Source: Cellulomonas sp. PhB143 (GTDB lineage: Bacteria; Actinomycetota; Actinomycetes; Actinomycetales; Cellulomonadaceae). Taken from it: DNA of 64,000 bases. The position numbers and the translations under genes were made by a program. Under the pieces are notes generated by a model. It did no database searches and was not told where the DNA came from. It was given only the letters and a program-made list of their open reading frames with translations. The stretch is taken from positions 365,322 to 429,321 of the forward strand of contig NZ_RKIJ01000011.1 in NCBI RefSeq assembly GCF_003752595.1, given 5' to 3'. Positions 9,201 to 27,316 of this stretch are shown here, one piece after another. Positions within the stretch are counted from its first letter, which is position 1; each line of letters opens with the position of its first letter.

Positions 9201-9802
9201 GCCTGCAGGAGGACGCGCTCTCGGGCCTGTTCACCGCGACGCTGCCGAACCGCGACGGCGAGCGCATGCTCGGCGGCGACGGCAAGGCCCGTCTCTTCGA
9301 CGGCCGCTCCGGCGAGCCGTTCCCGGAGCCGGTGTCCGTGGGCTACATGTACGTCCTCAAGCTCCACCACCTGGTCGACGACAAGATCCACGCGCGCTCG
9401 ACCGGGCCGTACTCGATGATCACGCAGCAGCCGCTGGGTGGTAAGGCGCAGTTCGGTGGCCAGCGGTTCGGCGAGATGGAGGTGTGGGCGCTCGAGGCGT
9501 ACGGCGCCGCGTACACGCTCCAGGAGCTCCTGACCATCAAGTCGGACGACGTCCCGGGCCGCGTGAAGGTCTACGAGGCGATCGTCAAGGGTGAGAACAT
9601 CCCGGACTCGGGGATCCCGGAGTCCTTCAAGGTCCTCCTCAAGGAGATGCAGTCGCTCTGCCTGAACGTCGAGGTCCTCTCGAGCGACGGCACGCAGATC
9701 GAGATGCGCGAGTCGGACGACGAGGTGTACCGCGCCGCCGAGGAGCTCGGCATCGACCTGTCGCGCCGCCCGAACGCGGCGTCCAGCATCGACGAGATCT
9801 GA
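6281..9802 (+). CDS. rpoB: DNA-directed RNA polymerase subunit beta
   Basis: This 1173-residue protein is the beta subunit of RNA polymerase. It shows the usual order: protrusion and lobe domains, the rifampicin-binding region (residues about 420-470, with [10 protein letters not shown] and [10 protein letters not shown]), the [11 protein letters not shown] motif, GRHGNKG, and the C-terminal clamp region. TTG at 6281 is the start: AGGGAAGGA lies just upstream, and the protein begins [10 protein letters not shown] as expected for this group. Within the rifampicin region residue 427 is Ser (TSQSSQ) where E. coli and M. tuberculosis have Leu; the other classical resistance positions look wild type. 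It is followed by rpoC after 110 nt containing a strong hairpin. Confidence 0.98.
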   Translation: MAASRTPSAPSADAIANRTASRRVSFAKIHEPLEVPDLLGLQTESFDWLLGNPAWRARVEAANASGRQDTPTKSGLEEIFEELSPIEDFGSTMSLSFANHRFEPPKYTAEECKEKDFTYAAPLFVTAEFVNYTTGEIKSQTVFMGDFPLMTSRGTFIINGTERVVVSQLVRSPGVYFERVADKTSDKDIFSAKIIPSRGAWLEFEIDKRDAVGVRVDRKRKQPVTVLLKALGLTESQIREEFAEFPAILDTLEKDHVHTEEEALVDLYRKIRPGEPPTVEAGRSLLDNFYFNSKRYDLAKVGRYKANKKLGVDAAIDDSTLSVGDIVATIKYLASLHADKQTMAGTRNGEAVEVRVETDDIDHFGNRRIRAVGELIQNQVRTGLSRMERVVRERMTTQDVEAITPQTLINIRPVVASIKEFFGTSQSSQFMDQNNPLAGLTHKRRLSALGPGGLSRDRAGMEVRDVHPSHYGRMCPIETPEGPNIGLIGSLATYGRINPFGFIETPYRKVVEGKVTDDLHYLTADDEDRYVIAQANQALAEDGSFVEERVLVRTKGGEVDIIPGTAVDFMDVSPRQMVSVGTALIPFLEHDDANRALMGANMQRQAVPLVRSEAPLVGTGMERRAAIDAGDVIVAEKAGVVTEVSADLITIANDDATTSTHRVAKFRRSNQGTSYNQRVIVDEGARVEPGSVLADGPATDEGDLSLGRNLLVAFMSWEGHNYEDAIILSQRLVQDDVLSSIHIEEHEVDARDTKLGPEEITRDIPNVSEDVLADLDERGVIRIGAEVGAGDVLVGKVTPKGETELTPEERLLRAIFGEKAREVRDTSLKVPHGESGTVIGIREFNREDGDELPAGVNQLVRVYIAQRRKITDGDKLAGRHGNKGVISKILPIEDMPFLPDGTPVDIILNPLGVPGRMNVGQVLETHLGWIAKQGWDISLADGSDGADLSWKDNVPEIAATSEPGRPVATPVFDGLQEDALSGLFTATLPNRDGERMLGGDGKARLFDGRSGEPFPEPVSVGYMYVLKLHHLVDDKIHARSTGPYSMITQQPLGGKAQFGGQRFGEMEVWALEAYGAAYTLQELLTIKSDDVPGRVKVYEAIVKGENIPDSGIPESFKVLLKEMQSLCLNVEVLSSDGTQIEMRESDDEVYRAAEELGIDLSRRPNAASSIDEI

Positions 9803-9810
9803 CCTCGGGA

Positions 9811-9838
9811 GCACCGGGGCCCGCGAGGGCCCCGGTGC
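9811..9838 (+). terminator. Hairpin between rpoB and rpoC
   Basis: A perfect 12-bp stem (9811-9822 with 9827-9838, GNRA-type loop GCGA) starts 8 nt after the rpoB stop. There is no U-tract, so it may be a processing or partial attenuation site that sets the rpoB:rpoC ratio rather than a full stop. Confidence 0.55.
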
Positions 9839-9912
9839 CACCTCGAACCCCCATAGCTCCACCGCGCCGCACGGGCCCTGCACCCGGCGGCAGACGAAGG
9901 AAGTAGGACACA

Positions 9913-13788
<3,876 letters not shown>

Positions 13789-13803
13789 CGGTCCACCGGC
13801 ACG

Positions 13804-13841
13804 GCGCGAGGCGCGGCACCTTCGGGTGTCGCGCCTCGCGC
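13804..13841 (+). terminator. Hairpin terminator after rpoC
   Basis: A 17-bp stem with one G-U pair (13804-13820 with 13825-13841) is capped by the very stable TTCG tetraloop. It lies 15 nt after the rpoC stop; there is no U-tract. Confidence 0.75.
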
Positions 13842-13944
13842 GCGTCCGGGGCCGGCCTCGACACCGGCCGGTGCGCGTCCCCGGCCCGCCGGGCCGTACG
13901 GCGTACGACGAGCGGGGGAGGTGCCGGGTGTGAGCAGGAATACT

Positions 13945-13973
13945 TTGACCTCCCACCGCGGGCCCGGTAGCCT
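13945..13973 (+). promoter_or_regulatory. Promoter of rpsL-rpsG-fusA-tuf
   Basis: TTGACC (13945-13950) and TAGCCT (13968-13973) are separated by 17 bp. This is one of the strongest promoter matches in the window. Confidence 0.75.
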
Positions 13974-14258
13974 AGGACACTGTGCCCGCGCCGTCGGGCC
14001 CTGACACGTGCTCGAGACGCAGGTGCCCGTCGCTCCCCGGAGCCGGCTCGGGTCGCCGCCATCGGGCAGCAGGGGCCGATGTGAGCGCGCGGGTGCTCCG
14101 GTCCCCGGTGGTCATTCCGGGGGGCGGACCATCGAGCCGGTGGTTGGTGGCTGTCGCGACGCGTCGTTCGTCGCGCGGACGCCGTGCGCTACCGGCTCCG
14201 CCAGACCACCCGTCGGGCCCGCACGGGACCGAACAGCTCGAGAAGACACGGAGCCGTA
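13974..14258 (+). other. Long rpsL leader
   Basis: About 280 nt separate the promoter from rpsL. Open frames here have poor codon bias or run out of frame into rpsL, and none looks like a gene. The length suggests a regulatory leader, for example a binding site for S7 or S12, but I cannot identify a known fold. Confidence 0.4.
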
Positions 14259-14632
<374 letters not shown>

Positions 14633-14633
<1 letters not shown>

Positions 14634-15103
14634 TGCCTCGCAAGGGTCCGGCCCCCAAGCGGCCGCTCGCAGTCGACCCGGTCTACGGGTCCCCGGTCGT
14701 CACGCAGCTGATCAACAAGATCCTGCTCGACGGCAAGAAGTCCACCGCCGAGTCGATCGTGTACGGCGCCCTCGAGGGCGTCCGCGCGAAGACCGACGGC
14801 GACCCGGTCGTCGTGCTCAAGCGCGCGCTGGACAACGTGCGCCCCGCGCTCGAGGTCCGCAGCCGCCGCGTCGGCGGTGCCACGTACCAGGTGCCCGTCG
14901 AGGTCCGCCCCGTGCGCTCGACGACCCTCGCGCTGCGCTGGCTGACCGACTACTCGCGCGCACGTCGCGAGAAGACGATGACCGAGCGCCTCATGAACGA
15001 GATCCTCGACGCGAGCAACGGCCTCGGTGCCGCGGTCAAGCGTCGCGAGGACATGCACAAGATGGCCGACTCGAACAAGGCCTTCGCGCACTACCGCTGG
15101 TGA
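14633..15103 (+). CDS. rpsG: 30S ribosomal protein S7
   Basis: This 156-residue protein begins [10 protein letters not shown] and contains the S7 core ([28 protein letters not shown]) and the usual C-terminal [15 protein letters not shown]. It nucleates assembly of the 30S head on 16S rRNA. Its ATG overlaps the rpsL stop by one base, indicating translational coupling. In other bacteria S7 is the autoregulator of this operon. Confidence 0.97.
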
Positions 15104-15190
15104 CCCGGGCGGCCGGCGGCACCCGTGCCGCCGGCCCGTACCGCGCGACCCGCGCACCCCGACCCACCTCTCGACCCAAGGGAACTCACC

Positions 15191-17293
<2,103 letters not shown>

Positions 17294-17409
17294 GTCCCCA
17301 CAGGTCGACCCCAGCACCAACCATCAACCTGTAGCGACCCGCACGCCCCGCAGGTGCACCTTGTACCTGCATCGTTCGGCACAACTACCCAAGTCCCAGG
17401 AGGACCCCA

Positions 17410-18606
<1,197 letters not shown>

Positions 18607-18657
18607 TCCACCGCCGGGCGGCGGCCGACCTCGGTCGGTCTCCGCTCGGCTGATGGC

Positions 18658-18691
18658 GAGGGGCCCGGTGCCGGTCGGTGCCGGGCCCCTC
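18658..18691 (+). terminator. Hairpin terminator after tuf
   Basis: An 11-bp perfect GC stem (18658-18668 with 18681-18691), extended inside by wobble pairs, lies 52 nt after the tuf stop. Confidence 0.7.
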
Positions 18692-18856
18692 GTCGTGGGT
18701 ACCCGAGGGTGCCCCGCCCCGTTCCCGCGCACGACCGGCGGGTCCGGGGACGCGTCGAGAGCACCTGGGGAGCGCCGCTCCCGGCCGGCCTCGCCGCCGG
18801 CGGCCCTGGTGACCGCCGGAGCGACGGACGTCACAGGTCTTACTGCTTCCACGGAC

Positions 18857-18886
18857 TTGGCCCAGGGCGCCTTCGTGTGTCAAGAT
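18857..18886 (+). promoter_or_regulatory. Promoter of the S10 operon
   Basis: TTGGCC (18857-18862) and CAAGAT (18881-18886) are 18 bp apart. It is the best candidate in the 618-bp gap between tuf and rpsJ; the -10 is only a partial match. Confidence 0.45.
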
Positions 18887-19224
18887 GGTCAGGTTGCCTG
18901 TTACGGGCACGCTCTTTCACGTTTCGAACAGTGTGTTGAACCGCCCCCGGTCACGACCGGGGCGCTGCGGCCAAGCCGCGGGTTGAGCTCGCTGTCGACG
19001 GAGATCGAGCGCCCCGCGGAACACACGTTCTGCACGACAGGCGGAAGAACGTTGCGGCTCATCGCCGCGGACGCCGGCCCACGGGCCTCGTCCGCAGCAT
19101 GGGACGCATATCCAACGGCCCCGCACCCTGGTGGTGCGCGCGTCGAGGTGGGTCGGAACATACGACACGCCCGAACGCGGGGGCCGGACAGCTAGCGGTT
19201 CGAGAGAGAGAGTCAGACGACGCC
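18887..19224 (+). other. Structured S10-operon leader
   Basis: About 330 nt of leader precede rpsJ. It contains a GC hairpin at 18942-18964 and another at 18966-18979, then further pairable segments. No open frame here has gene-like features. In other bacteria L4 controls the S10 operon through its leader; whether this RNA does so is inference. Confidence 0.45.
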
Positions 19225-19533
19225 ATGGCGGGACAGAAGATCCGCATCCGGCTCAAGTCCTACGACCACGAGGTCATCGACAGTTCGGCGCGCAAGATCG
19301 TCGACACGGTGACGCGCGCTGGTGCGACGGTCGTGGGTCCGGTGCCGCTGCCGACGGAGAAGAACGTCTTCTGCGTCATCCGATCGCCTCACAAGTACAA
19401 GGACAGCCGCGAGCACTTCGAGATGCGCACGCACAAGCGGCTGATCGACATCATCGATCCCACGCCGAAGGCCGTCGACTCGCTCATGCGTCTCGACCTG
19501 CCTGCCGACGTGAACATCGAGATCAAGCTCTGA
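19225..19533 (+). CDS. rpsJ: 30S ribosomal protein S10
   Basis: This 102-residue protein starts [19 protein letters not shown] and contains the S10 loop ([20 protein letters not shown]) that contacts 16S rRNA and, in E. coli, NusB. The ATG at 19225 is preceded by a purine-rich GAGAGAGAGAG. It is the first gene of the S10 cluster. Confidence 0.97.
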   Translation: MAGQKIRIRLKSYDHEVIDSSARKIVDTVTRAGATVVGPVPLPTEKNVFCVIRSPHKYKDSREHFEMRTHKRLIDIIDPTPKAVDSLMRLDLPADVNIEIKL

Positions 19534-19547
19534 GGCTGGAGGAACCC

Positions 19548-20210
19548 ATGACTACCCCCCAGCAGAACGCGCGCGCCGTCAAGGCCGTGCTCGGAACCAA
19601 GCTCGGGATGACCCAGGTGTGGGACGAGGCCGGGCGCCTCGTGCCGGTCACCGTGGTCGGCATCCCGACCAACGTCGTGACGCAGGTGCGCGCAGCGGAC
19701 TCCGACGGCTACGCCGCGGTCCAGCTCGCGGCCGGCCAGATCGACCCGCGCAAGGTGACGCAGCCCCTCAAGGGCCACTTCGAGAAGGCCGGCGTCACGC
19801 CGCGCCGTCACGTCACCGAGGTCCGGACGTCGGACGCCGCCGAGTTCACTCTCGGCCAGGAGCTCGACGCCACGGTCTTCGAGGCGGGCGTGAAGGTCGA
19901 CGTCTCCGGAACGACCAAGGGCAAGGGCTTCGCGGGTGTGATGAAGCGTCACGGCTTCTCCGGTGTCGGCGCCTCGCACGGTGCGCACCGCAACCACCGC
20001 AAGCCCGGTTCGATCGGTGGGGCCTCGACCCCGTCGCGCGTCTTCAAGGGCGTGCGGATGGCTGGCCGGATGGGCCACGACCGTCAGACCACCCAGAACC
20101 TGACCGTCCACGCGGTCGACGCCGAGAAGGGCCTGCTGCTCGTCAAGGGCGCGGTTCCCGGACCCAAGGGCGGCGTCGTCCTCGTGCGCAGCGCCGTGAA
20201 GGGAGCCTGA
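19548..20210 (+). CDS. rplC: 50S ribosomal protein L3
   Basis: This 220-residue protein has the L3 hallmarks: [16 protein letters not shown] near the N-terminus, [15 protein letters not shown], and [12 protein letters not shown] near the peptidyl-transferase centre. CTGGAGGA precedes the ATG at 19548, 14 nt after rpsJ. It is an early 50S assembly protein. Confidence 0.97.
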   Translation: MTTPQQNARAVKAVLGTKLGMTQVWDEAGRLVPVTVVGIPTNVVTQVRAADSDGYAAVQLAAGQIDPRKVTQPLKGHFEKAGVTPRRHVTEVRTSDAAEFTLGQELDATVFEAGVKVDVSGTTKGKGFAGVMKRHGFSGVGASHGAHRNHRKPGSIGGASTPSRVFKGVRMAGRMGHDRQTTQNLTVHAVDAEKGLLLVKGAVPGPKGGVVLVRSAVKGA

Positions 20211-20215
20211 CACCC

Positions 20216-20920
20216 ATGGCTGCTCAGACTGTTGACGTCCTCGACGCCAAGGGCAAGAAGGCCGGCACCGCCGACCTTCCCGCCGAGGTGTTCGACGTCC
20301 AGACGAACGTCCCGCTCATCCACCAGGTCGTCGTCGCCCAGCGCGCCGCGGCCCGTCAGGGCACGCACTCCACCAAGACCCGCGGCGAGGTCCGCGGCGG
20401 TGGCCGCAAGCCCTACAAGCAGAAGGGCACCGGCCGCGCCCGTCAGGGTTCGACGCGTGCACCGCAGTTCGCCGGCGGTGGCACCGTCCACGGCCCGCAG
20501 CCGCGCAGCTACGACCAGCGCACGCCCAAGAAGATGAAGGCCGCTGCACTGCGCGGTGCCCTCTCCGACCGGGCCCGTGCGGGTCGCGTGCACGTGGTGG
20601 CCGGCTTCGGCGTCGACGGCGTGCCGTCGACGAAGGACGCCGTGGCCACGCTCGCGCAGCTGTCCCCGCGCCGCAACACCCTCGTGGTGCTCGAGCGTGG
20701 CGACGAGCTCACGCTCCGGTCGCTGCGCAACGTCGAGCGGGTGCACCTCCTGGTCGCCGACCAGCTGAACACCTACGACGTCCTCGTCTCGGACGACGTC
20801 GTCTTCACCGAGGCCGCGCTCGCCGCGTTCCTCGCCGGCCCCGCCAAGGGGCGTTCGGTGAAGGCCGTCGCCACCTCGACGGAGGCGGACGACATCGCAA
20901 CCGAGGAGGCCGCGAAGTGA
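20216..20920 (+). CDS. rplD: 50S ribosomal protein L4
   Basis: This 234-residue protein contains the long L4 extension that lines the exit tunnel ([15 protein letters not shown]) and an acidic Ala-rich tail. It starts 5 nt after rplC and its stop overlaps the rplW start (GTGA). In other bacteria L4 is the repressor of this operon, so it may act on the long rpsJ leader. Confidence 0.97.
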   Translation: MAAQTVDVLDAKGKKAGTADLPAEVFDVQTNVPLIHQVVVAQRAAARQGTHSTKTRGEVRGGGRKPYKQKGTGRARQGSTRAPQFAGGGTVHGPQPRSYDQRTPKKMKAAALRGALSDRARAGRVHVVAGFGVDGVPSTKDAVATLAQLSPRRNTLVVLERGDELTLRSLRNVERVHLLVADQLNTYDVLVSDDVVFTEAALAAFLAGPAKGRSVKAVATSTEADDIATEEAAK

Positions 20921-21216
20921 GCGCCGAGAGCACGATCCAGAAGGACCCGCGCGACATCCTGATCGCGCCGGTCGTCTCGGAGAAGAGCTACGGGCTGCTG
21001 GACGAGGGCAAGTACACCTTCGTCGTGCACCCGAGCGCGAACAAGACCGAGATCAAGATCGCCGTCGAGAAGGTCTTCGACGTCAAGGTCAAGTCGGTCA
21101 ACACGATCAACCGCAAGGGCAAGGCCCGTCGGACGCGGTTCGGTCTCGGTAAGCGCAAGGACACCAAGCGTGCGATCGTCACCCTCCGCGAGGGCACGAT
21201 CGACATCTTCGGCTGA
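20917..21216 (+). CDS. rplW: 50S ribosomal protein L23
   Basis: This 99-residue protein begins [20 protein letters not shown] and keeps the L23 fold that docks signal recognition particle and trigger factor at the tunnel exit. GTG at 20917 overlaps the rplD stop by 4 nt, with GAGGAGG upstream. Confidence 0.96.
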   Translation: MSAESTIQKDPRDILIAPVVSEKSYGLLDEGKYTFVVHPSANKTEIKIAVEKVFDVKVKSVNTINRKGKARRTRFGLGKRKDTKRAIVTLREGTIDIFG

Positions 21217-21247
21217 GCCGACGAGAGCAGATTGAGGACAGATCCCC

Positions 21248-22084
<837 letters not shown>

Positions 22085-22099
22085 TAGGAGCCTGGAGAC

Positions 22100-22381
22100 A
22101 TGCCTCGTAGCCTGAAGAAGGGCCCCTTCGTCGACGACCACCTGCAGAAGAAGGTGGACGTGCAGAACGAGAAGGGGACCAAGAACGTCATCAAGACGTG
22201 GTCCCGTCGGTCGGTCATCACGCCCGACTTCCTCGGCCACACGTTCGCCGTGCACGACGGTCGCAAGCACACGCCGGTGTTCGTCACCGAGTCGATGGTC
22301 GGCCACAAGCTCGGCGAGTTCGCACCTACGCGGACCTTCCGCGGCCACGTGAAGGACGACAAGAAGGGTCGTCGTCGCTGA
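22100..22381 (+). CDS. rpsS: 30S ribosomal protein S19
   Basis: This 93-residue protein starts [15 protein letters not shown] and ends with GRRR, as in bacterial S19 of the 30S head. The ATG at 22100 is 15 nt after rplB. A perfect 8-bp hairpin (22383-22402) lies directly after the stop, inside the operon. Confidence 0.97.
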   Translation: MPRSLKKGPFVDDHLQKKVDVQNEKGTKNVIKTWSRRSVITPDFLGHTFAVHDGRKHTPVFVTESMVGHKLGEFAPTRTFRGHVKDDKKGRRR

Positions 22382-22459
22382 CACGTCGCCCTCGGGCGAC
22401 GTCGCGACGACGGACTGGATTGTCGAATGACGGTCAAGACACAAGAAGGCAGGACAGCA

Positions 22460-22831
22460 ATGGAAGCCAAGGCGCAGGCGCGGTTCGTCCGTGTCACGCC
22501 CCAGAAGGCCCGGCGCGTCGTGGACCTCATCCGTGGCAAGCAGGCCGCTGAGGCCGTGGCGGTGCTCAAGTTCGCGCCGCAGGCGGCGAGCGAGCCGGTT
22601 CGCAAGGTCGTGGAGAGCGCGATCGCGAACGCCCGGGTGAAGGCCGACAACGCGAGCACCCGTTTCGACGAGCAGGAGCTCGTCGTCTCGGAGGCTTTCG
22701 TGGACGAGGGCCCGACCCTCAAGCGGTTCCGGCCTCGTGCGCAGGGTCGTGCGAGCCAGATCCTCAAGCGGACGAGCCACATCACCGTGGTCGTCGCTCC
22801 GCGTGATGACACGAAGGGAAGGGCCCGATAG
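22460..22831 (+). CDS. rplV: 50S ribosomal protein L22
   Basis: This 123-residue protein lines the exit tunnel; the tunnel hairpin [14 protein letters not shown] is present. I place the start at the ATG at 22460 ([18 protein letters not shown]), preceded by AAGGCAGGA; an in-frame ATG at 22427 would add 11 residues not usual for L22. The TAG stop overlaps the rpsC GTG by one base. Confidence 0.95.
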   Translation: MEAKAQARFVRVTPQKARRVVDLIRGKQAAEAVAVLKFAPQAASEPVRKVVESAIANARVKADNASTRFDEQELVVSEAFVDEGPTLKRFRPRAQGRASQILKRTSHITVVVAPRDDTKGRAR

Positions 22832-23676
22832 TGGGACAGAAGGTTCACCCGCACGGGTACCGTCTCGGGATCACCACCGATCACCGGTCGCGCTGGTTCG
22901 CCGACAGCACGAAGGCCGGCCAGCGGTACCGCGACTACGTCCGCGAGGACGTCGCGATCCGCAAGCTCATGAGCACCGGTCTCGAGCGTGCCGGCATCTC
23001 CAAGGTCGAGATCGAGCGCACCCGTGACCGTGTCCGCGTGGACATCCACACGGCACGCCCGGGCATCGTCATCGGTCGCCGTGGCGCCGAGGCCGACCGC
23101 ATCCGCGGCGAGCTCGAGAAGCTCTCCGGCAAGCAGGTGCAGCTGAACATCCTCGAGGTCAAGAACCCCGAGATCGACGCGCAGCTGGTCGCCCAGGGCA
23201 TCGCCGAGCAGCTCGCGAGCCGCGTCTCGTTCCGCCGCGCGATGCGCAAGGGCATCCAGTCCGCGCAGCGCGCCGGTGCCAAGGGCATCCGCGTGGCGGT
23301 CTCCGGCCGCCTCGGCGGCGCGGAGATGAGCCGCTCGGAGTTCTACCGCGAGGGTCGCGTCCCGCTGCACACGCTGCGCGCGAACATCGACTACGGCTTC
23401 TTCGAGGCCCGCACGACCTTCGGGCGCATCGGCGTCAAGGTCTGGGTCTACAAGGGCGACATGACCGAGAAGGAGTTCGCCGCGCAGCAGGCGACCGCAG
23501 CTCCGCGCCAGGGCCGTGGCGGCCCGCGCGGTGCCGGCGACCGCCGTCCCCCGCGTCGCGGCTCCGAGCGTCCGGCCGACCGTGGTGCCGAGGCACCCGC
23601 GGCAGCTCCCGCCGCCGAGCAGCCCGCTGCTCCGGCGGAGGCCGCGTCGGCCCCTGAGACCGGAACGGAGGCCTGA
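22831..23676 (+). CDS. rpsC: 30S ribosomal protein S3
   Basis: This 281-residue protein starts [14 protein letters not shown], has a KH domain with [11 protein letters not shown] and the C-terminal S3 domain with [12 protein letters not shown]3 sits at the mRNA entry. Residues from about 222 on form a long Arg/Gly- then Pro/Ala-rich tail, longer than E. coli S3 (233 residues). GTG at 22831 overlaps the rplV stop. Confidence 0.97.
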   Translation: MGQKVHPHGYRLGITTDHRSRWFADSTKAGQRYRDYVREDVAIRKLMSTGLERAGISKVEIERTRDRVRVDIHTARPGIVIGRRGAEADRIRGELEKLSGKQVQLNILEVKNPEIDAQLVAQGIAEQLASRVSFRRAMRKGIQSAQRAGAKGIRVAVSGRLGGAEMSRSEFYREGRVPLHTLRANIDYGFFEARTTFGRIGVKVWVYKGDMTEKEFAAQQATAAPRQGRGGPRGAGDRRPPRRGSERPADRGAEAPAAAPAAEQPAAPAEAASAPETGTEA

Positions 23677-23678
23677 CC

Positions 23679-24098
23679 ATGCTGATCCCTCGCAGGGTCA
23701 AGCACCGCAAGCAGCACCACCCGTCGCGCTCCGGCGCGGCCAAGGGCGGTACGACCGTCGCGTTCGGCGACTACGGCATCCAGGCTCTCGAGCCTGCGTA
23801 CGTCACGAACCGCCAGATCGAGTCGGCCCGTATCGCCATGACCCGTCACATCAAGCGTGGCGGAAAGGTCTGGATCAACATCTACCCGGACCGTCCGCTG
23901 ACGAAGAAGCCTGCCGAGACCCGCATGGGCTCCGGCAAGGGTTCGCCCGAGTGGTGGGTCGCCAACGTCAAGCCGGGCCGCATCATCTTCGAGCTGGCCG
24001 GTGTCGACGAGGCTCTCGCTCGCGAGGCCATGCGCCGCGCGATGCACAAGCTTCCGATGAAGTGCCGTTTCGTGGCGCGTGAGGGTGGTGGCAACTGA
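23679..24098 (+). CDS. rplP: 50S ribosomal protein L16
   Basis: This 139-residue protein begins [15 protein letters not shown] and contains [10 protein letters not shown] and [12 protein letters not shown], typical of L16, which contacts A-site tRNA. It starts 2 nt after rpsC and its stop overlaps the rpmC start by 1 nt (TGATG). Confidence 0.97.
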   Translation: MLIPRRVKHRKQHHPSRSGAAKGGTTVAFGDYGIQALEPAYVTNRQIESARIAMTRHIKRGGKVWINIYPDRPLTKKPAETRMGSGKGSPEWWVANVKPGRIIFELAGVDEALAREAMRRAMHKLPMKCRFVAREGGGN

Positions 24099-24337
24099 TG
24101 GCTGTCGGGACCAAGGAGCTGGAGACCAGCAACCTGGACGGGTTCGACGACGAGCGTCTCGTCGCCGAGCTCAAGAAGGCCAAGGAGGAGCTCTTCAACC
24201 TCCGCTTCCAGTCGGCCACCGGCCAGCTGGAGAGCCACGGCCGTCTCAAGGCCGTGCGTCGGGACATCGCGCGGATCTACACGATCATCCGCGAGCGCGA
24301 GCTCGGCATCCGTACCGCACCGAGCCCGAGTGAGTGA
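24098..24337 (+). CDS. rpmC: 50S ribosomal protein L29
   Basis: This 79-residue protein has the L29 helical hairpin with [16 protein letters not shown] and [15 protein letters not shown]. It is slightly extended at both ends relative to E. coli (63 residues). It sits at the tunnel exit near L23 and overlaps rplP by one base. Confidence 0.95.
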   Translation: MAVGTKELETSNLDGFDDERLVAELKKAKEELFNLRFQSATGQLESHGRLKAVRRDIARIYTIIRERELGIRTAPSPSE

Positions 24338-24344
24338 GGCTGAA

Positions 24345-24644
24345 ATGAGCGAGAAGGACACGGCCGCAGCGTCGGCCGACGCTCCCACCGCGCCCCGGGC
24401 GAACCGCAAGGTGCGCCGCGGGTACGTGGTGAGCGACAAGATGGACAAGACCGTGGTGATCGAGGTCGAGGACCGGGTCAAGCACCCGCTCTACGGCAAG
24501 GTCATCCGCCGCACCACGAAGGTCAAGGTGCACGACGAGCAGAACACTGCCGGCGTCGGTGACCTCGTGGTGATCCAGGAGACCCGCCCGCTGTCCGCCT
24601 CCAAGCGGTGGCGCCTGGTGGAGATCCTCGAGAAGGCCAAGTAG
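24345..24644 (+). CDS. rpsQ: 30S ribosomal protein S17
   Basis: This 99-residue OB-fold protein contains [19 protein letters not shown] and [13 protein letters not shown]. The ATG at 24345 is preferred because GAGG lies 6 nt before it; a GTG at 24330 in frame would add five residues. An acidic, Ala-rich N-terminal extension of about 20 residues precedes the fold. Confidence 0.94.
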   Translation: MSEKDTAAASADAPTAPRANRKVRRGYVVSDKMDKTVVIEVEDRVKHPLYGKVIRRTTKVKVHDEQNTAGVGDLVVIQETRPLSASKRWRLVEILEKAK

Positions 24645-24654
24645 CACCCCGTCG

Positions 24655-24681
24655 CGGTGGCCCGGCTCCGGCCGGGCACCG
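24655..24681 (+). other. Hairpin between the S10 and spc gene groups
   Basis: A GC stem of about 10 bp with one bulge lies just after rpsQ, in the 166-nt gap before rplN. No clear promoter follows, so read-through with partial termination or processing is likely. Confidence 0.4.
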
Positions 24682-24810
24682 CGGCGGCCCCAGTGACTGA
24701 TCCGGTCCGGGTCCACGGCGCGTGCGCCGGGGCGGGGTACCGACACTGACAGATATCCGTTCGGCAAGGCTCGCTCGGCGAGAACCAGCTCGACGACAGG
24801 AGTTCACTAC

Positions 24811-25179
24811 ATGATCCAGCAGGAGTCGCGACTTCGGGTCGCCGACAACACGGGTGCGAAGGAGATCCTCTGCATCCGCGTTCTCGGTGGTTCGGGCCGT
24901 CGCTACGCCGGAATCGGCGACACGATCGTCGCCACCGTCAAGGACGCCATCCCCGGTGGGAACGTGAAGAAGGGTGACGTGGTCAAGGCCGTCGTCGTCC
25001 GTACCACCAAGGAGCGCCGTCGTCCGGACGGGTCCTACATCAAGTTCGACGAGAACGCCGCCGTGATCCTCAAGAACGACGGCGAGCCGCGCGGCACGCG
25101 CATCTTCGGCCCCGTCGGTCGCGAGCTTCGCGACAAGCGGTTCATGAAGATCGTCTCGCTGGCTCCGGAGGTGCTCTGA
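24811..25179 (+). CDS. rplN: 50S ribosomal protein L14
   Basis: This 122-residue protein starts [18 protein letters not shown] and shows the L14 motifs [17 protein letters not shown] and FGPVGRELR. It forms an inter-subunit bridge. ACAGGAG precedes the ATG. It opens the spc-type gene group. Confidence 0.97.
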   Translation: MIQQESRLRVADNTGAKEILCIRVLGGSGRRYAGIGDTIVATVKDAIPGGNVKKGDVVKAVVVRTTKERRRPDGSYIKFDENAAVILKNDGEPRGTRIFGPVGRELRDKRFMKIVSLAPEVL

Positions 25180-25181
25180 CC

Positions 25182-25523
25182 ATGGCCAAGATCAAGAAGG
25201 GCGACCTCGTCGTCGTCATCGCGGGCAAGGACAAGGGCAAGCAGGGGCGCGTCCTCGAGGTGCTCAAGGAGAGCGACCGTCTGGTCGTCGAGGGTGTCCA
25301 GCGCGTCACGAAGCACACCAAGGTGGGCCAGTCGCAGCGCGGCACCCGCACCGGTGGCATCGAGACCGTCGAGGCGCCCATCCACGTGAGCAACGTGATG
25401 GTCGTCGACCCGGAGACCAAGAAGGGCACCCGCGTCGGGTACCGCACCGAAGAGGTCGAGCGCGACGGCCGGTCCCGCACGGTTCGGGTCCGCGTCGCCA
25501 AGCGCTCCGGGAAGGACATCTGA
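25182..25523 (+). CDS. rplX: 50S ribosomal protein L24
   Basis: This 113-residue protein has a KOW motif near its start ([18 protein letters not shown]), typical of the assembly initiator L24. It begins 2 nt after rplN, and its TGA overlaps the rplE ATG by one base. Confidence 0.97.
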   Translation: MAKIKKGDLVVVIAGKDKGKQGRVLEVLKESDRLVVEGVQRVTKHTKVGQSQRGTRTGGIETVEAPIHVSNVMVVDPETKKGTRVGYRTEEVERDGRSRTVRVRVAKRSGKDI

Positions 25524-26095
25524 TGAGCGAGACCACGCTCGAGGCGCCGGCGACGCCGCGCCTGAAGCAGAAGTACCGCGAGGAGATCCTCGCGGGGCTG
25601 CGCGAGGAGTTCGACCACGGCAACGTCCACCAGGTCGCCGGCCTCACGAAGGTCGTCGTCAACATGGGTGTGGGCGACGCCGCGAAGGACTCCAAGCTGA
25701 TCGAGGGCGCGATCCGCGACCTCGCGGCGATCACGGGCCAGAAGCCCCAGGTCACCAAGGCACGCAAGTCGATCGCCCAGTTCAAGCTGCGTGAGGGCAT
25801 GCCGATCGGCGCGCACGTCACGCTGCGCGGCGACCGGATGTGGGAGTTCCTGGACCGGCTGCTGTCGACCGCCCTCCCGCGCATCCGCGACTTCCGTGGC
25901 CTGTCCCCGAAGCAGTTCGACGGGAACGGCAACTACACGTTCGGGCTCACGGAGCAGTCGATGTTCCACGAGATCGACCAGGACAAGATCGACCGCGTGC
26001 GTGGCATGGACATCACCATCGTCACGACCGCGACGACCGATGCTGAGGGCCGCTCCCTGCTGCGCCGTCTCGGCTTCCCCTTCAAGGAGAACTGA
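25523..26095 (+). CDS. rplE: 50S ribosomal protein L5
   Basis: This 190-residue protein binds 5S rRNA. It has the L5 sequences [31 protein letters not shown] and [14 protein letters not shown]. It overlaps rplX by one base and ends 1 nt before rpsN. Confidence 0.97.
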   Translation: MSETTLEAPATPRLKQKYREEILAGLREEFDHGNVHQVAGLTKVVVNMGVGDAAKDSKLIEGAIRDLAAITGQKPQVTKARKSIAQFKLREGMPIGAHVTLRGDRMWEFLDRLLSTALPRIRDFRGLSPKQFDGNGNYTFGLTEQSMFHEIDQDKIDRVRGMDITIVTTATTDAEGRSLLRRLGFPFKEN

Positions 26096-26096
26096 C

Positions 26097-26282
26097 ATGG
26101 CGAAGAAGGCCCTGGTCAACAAGGCGGCCGCGAAGCCCAAGTTCGCGGTGCGCTCCTACACCCGGTGCCAGAGGTGCGGTCGCCCGCACTCCGTGTACCG
26201 CAAGTTCGGCCTCTGCCGCGTGTGCCTTCGCGAGATGGCCCACCGTGGTGAGCTTCCCGGCGTCACCAAGAGCAGCTGGTAA
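26097..26282 (+). CDS. rpsN: 30S ribosomal protein S14, zinc-binding type (type Z)
   Basis: This 61-residue protein is the short zinc-ribbon S14: ligands Cys24, Cys27, Cys40 and Cys43 are present, and it ends GVTKSSW. The long cysteine-free paralogue, if this genome has one, is not in the window; such pairs are switched by zinc limitation in actinobacteria. ATG at 26097 lies 1 nt after the rplE stop. Confidence 0.96.
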   Translation: MAKKALVNKAAAKPKFAVRSYTRCQRCGRPHSVYRKFGLCRVCLREMAHRGELPGVTKSSW

Positions 26283-26354
26283 CAACTACGTCGTAGGTCC
26301 GGCCCCGTCCCAGGACGGCGGCTGGATACCCCGGCGAGGAAGGGCTGAAGCCCA

Positions 26355-26753
26355 ATGACGATGACCGACCCCATCGCAGACATGCTGACGCGTCTGCGGA
26401 ACGCGAACTCGGCGCACCACGACGTGGTGACCATGCCGTTCTCGAAGCTGAAGTCCCACATCGCGGAGATCCTGCAGGCCGAGGGCTACATCTCCGCCTG
26501 GAGCGTCGAGGACGCTCGTGTGGGCAAGAACCTCACCATCGAGCTGAAGTACGGGCCGAACCGCGAGCGCTCGCTCGTGGGCATCACCCGAATCTCGAAG
26601 CCTGGTCTGCGCGTCTACGCGAAGTCGACCAAGCTCCCCACCGTGCGCGGCGGGCTCGGCGTGGCGATCCTGTCCACGTCCTCCGGCCTGCTCACGGACC
26701 GCCAGGCACACTCCAAGGGCGTCGGCGGCGAAGTGCTCGCCTACGTCTGGTAA
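26355..26753 (+). CDS. rpsH: 30S ribosomal protein S8
   Basis: This 132-residue protein begins [18 protein letters not shown] and ends GGEVLAYVW, both typical of S8. ATG at 26355 follows GAGGAAGGG; a second ATG two codons on is less well placed. S8 is the spc operon regulator in E. coli. Confidence 0.97.
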   Translation: MTMTDPIADMLTRLRNANSAHHDVVTMPFSKLKSHIAEILQAEGYISAWSVEDARVGKNLTIELKYGPNRERSLVGITRISKPGLRVYAKSTKLPTVRGGLGVAILSTSSGLLTDRQAHSKGVGGEVLAYVW

Positions 26754-26779
26754 TCGAACTCGGAAAGGAGAGATACGCC

Positions 26780-27316
26780 ATGTCTCGTATCGGCAAGATC
26801 CCCGTTCCGGTTCCCGCCGGAGTGGATGTCACCATCAGCGGCGCGCTCGTCACCGTCAAGGGCCCCAAGGGAACCCTCGACCACGCGGTGCCGGCGCCCA
26901 TCGCGGTCGAGCAGGAGGACGGCACCCTCGTGGTGACCCGCCCGAACGACGAGCGCGAGTCCCGTGCCCTGCACGGCCTCACCCGCACGCTGCTCTCGAA
27001 CCTCGTGACCGGTGTCACGCAGGGCTACGAGAAGAAGCTCGAGATCGTCGGGACCGGTTACCGCGTGGTCGCCAAGGGCTCGGACCTCGAGTTCGCCCTC
27101 GGCTTCAGCCACCCGGTCGTCGTCTCGGCCCCGGACGGCATCTCGTTCGCGGTCGAGAGCCCGACGAAGTTCTCGGTCAGCGGCATCGACAAGCAGCAGG
27201 TCGGCGAGGTCGCAGCGAACATCCGCAAGATCCGTAAGCCGGAGCCCTACAAGGGCAAGGGCGTGCGGTACGCCGGCGAGGTCGTCCGCCGCAAGGTCGG
27301 AAAGGCTGGTAAGTGA
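26780..27316 (+). CDS. rplF: 50S ribosomal protein L6
   Basis: This 178-residue protein starts [17 protein letters not shown] and has the two L6 repeats and the C-terminal [16 protein letters not shown] motif near the factor-binding site. GGAAAGGAGA precedes it. Its stop overlaps the rplR start by one base. Confidence 0.97.
   Translation: MSRIGKIPVPVPAGVDVTISGALVTVKGPKGTLDHAVPAPIAVEQEDGTLVVTRPNDERESRALHGLTRTLLSNLVTGVTQGYEKKLEIVGTGYRVVAKGSDLEFALGFSHPVVVSAPDGISFAVESPTKFSVSGIDKQQVGEVAANIRKIRKPEPYKGKGVRYAGEVVRRKVGKAGK

Noticed and set aside
13982-14258. Small upstream gene in the rpsL leader starting GTG at 13982
   Set aside because: Its frame runs on past the rpsL start and shows no conserved features; a chance start near the promoter.
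18653-19195. A 180-codon open frame between tuf and rpsJ
   Set aside because: It covers the tuf terminator and the S10 promoter and has no protein-like features.
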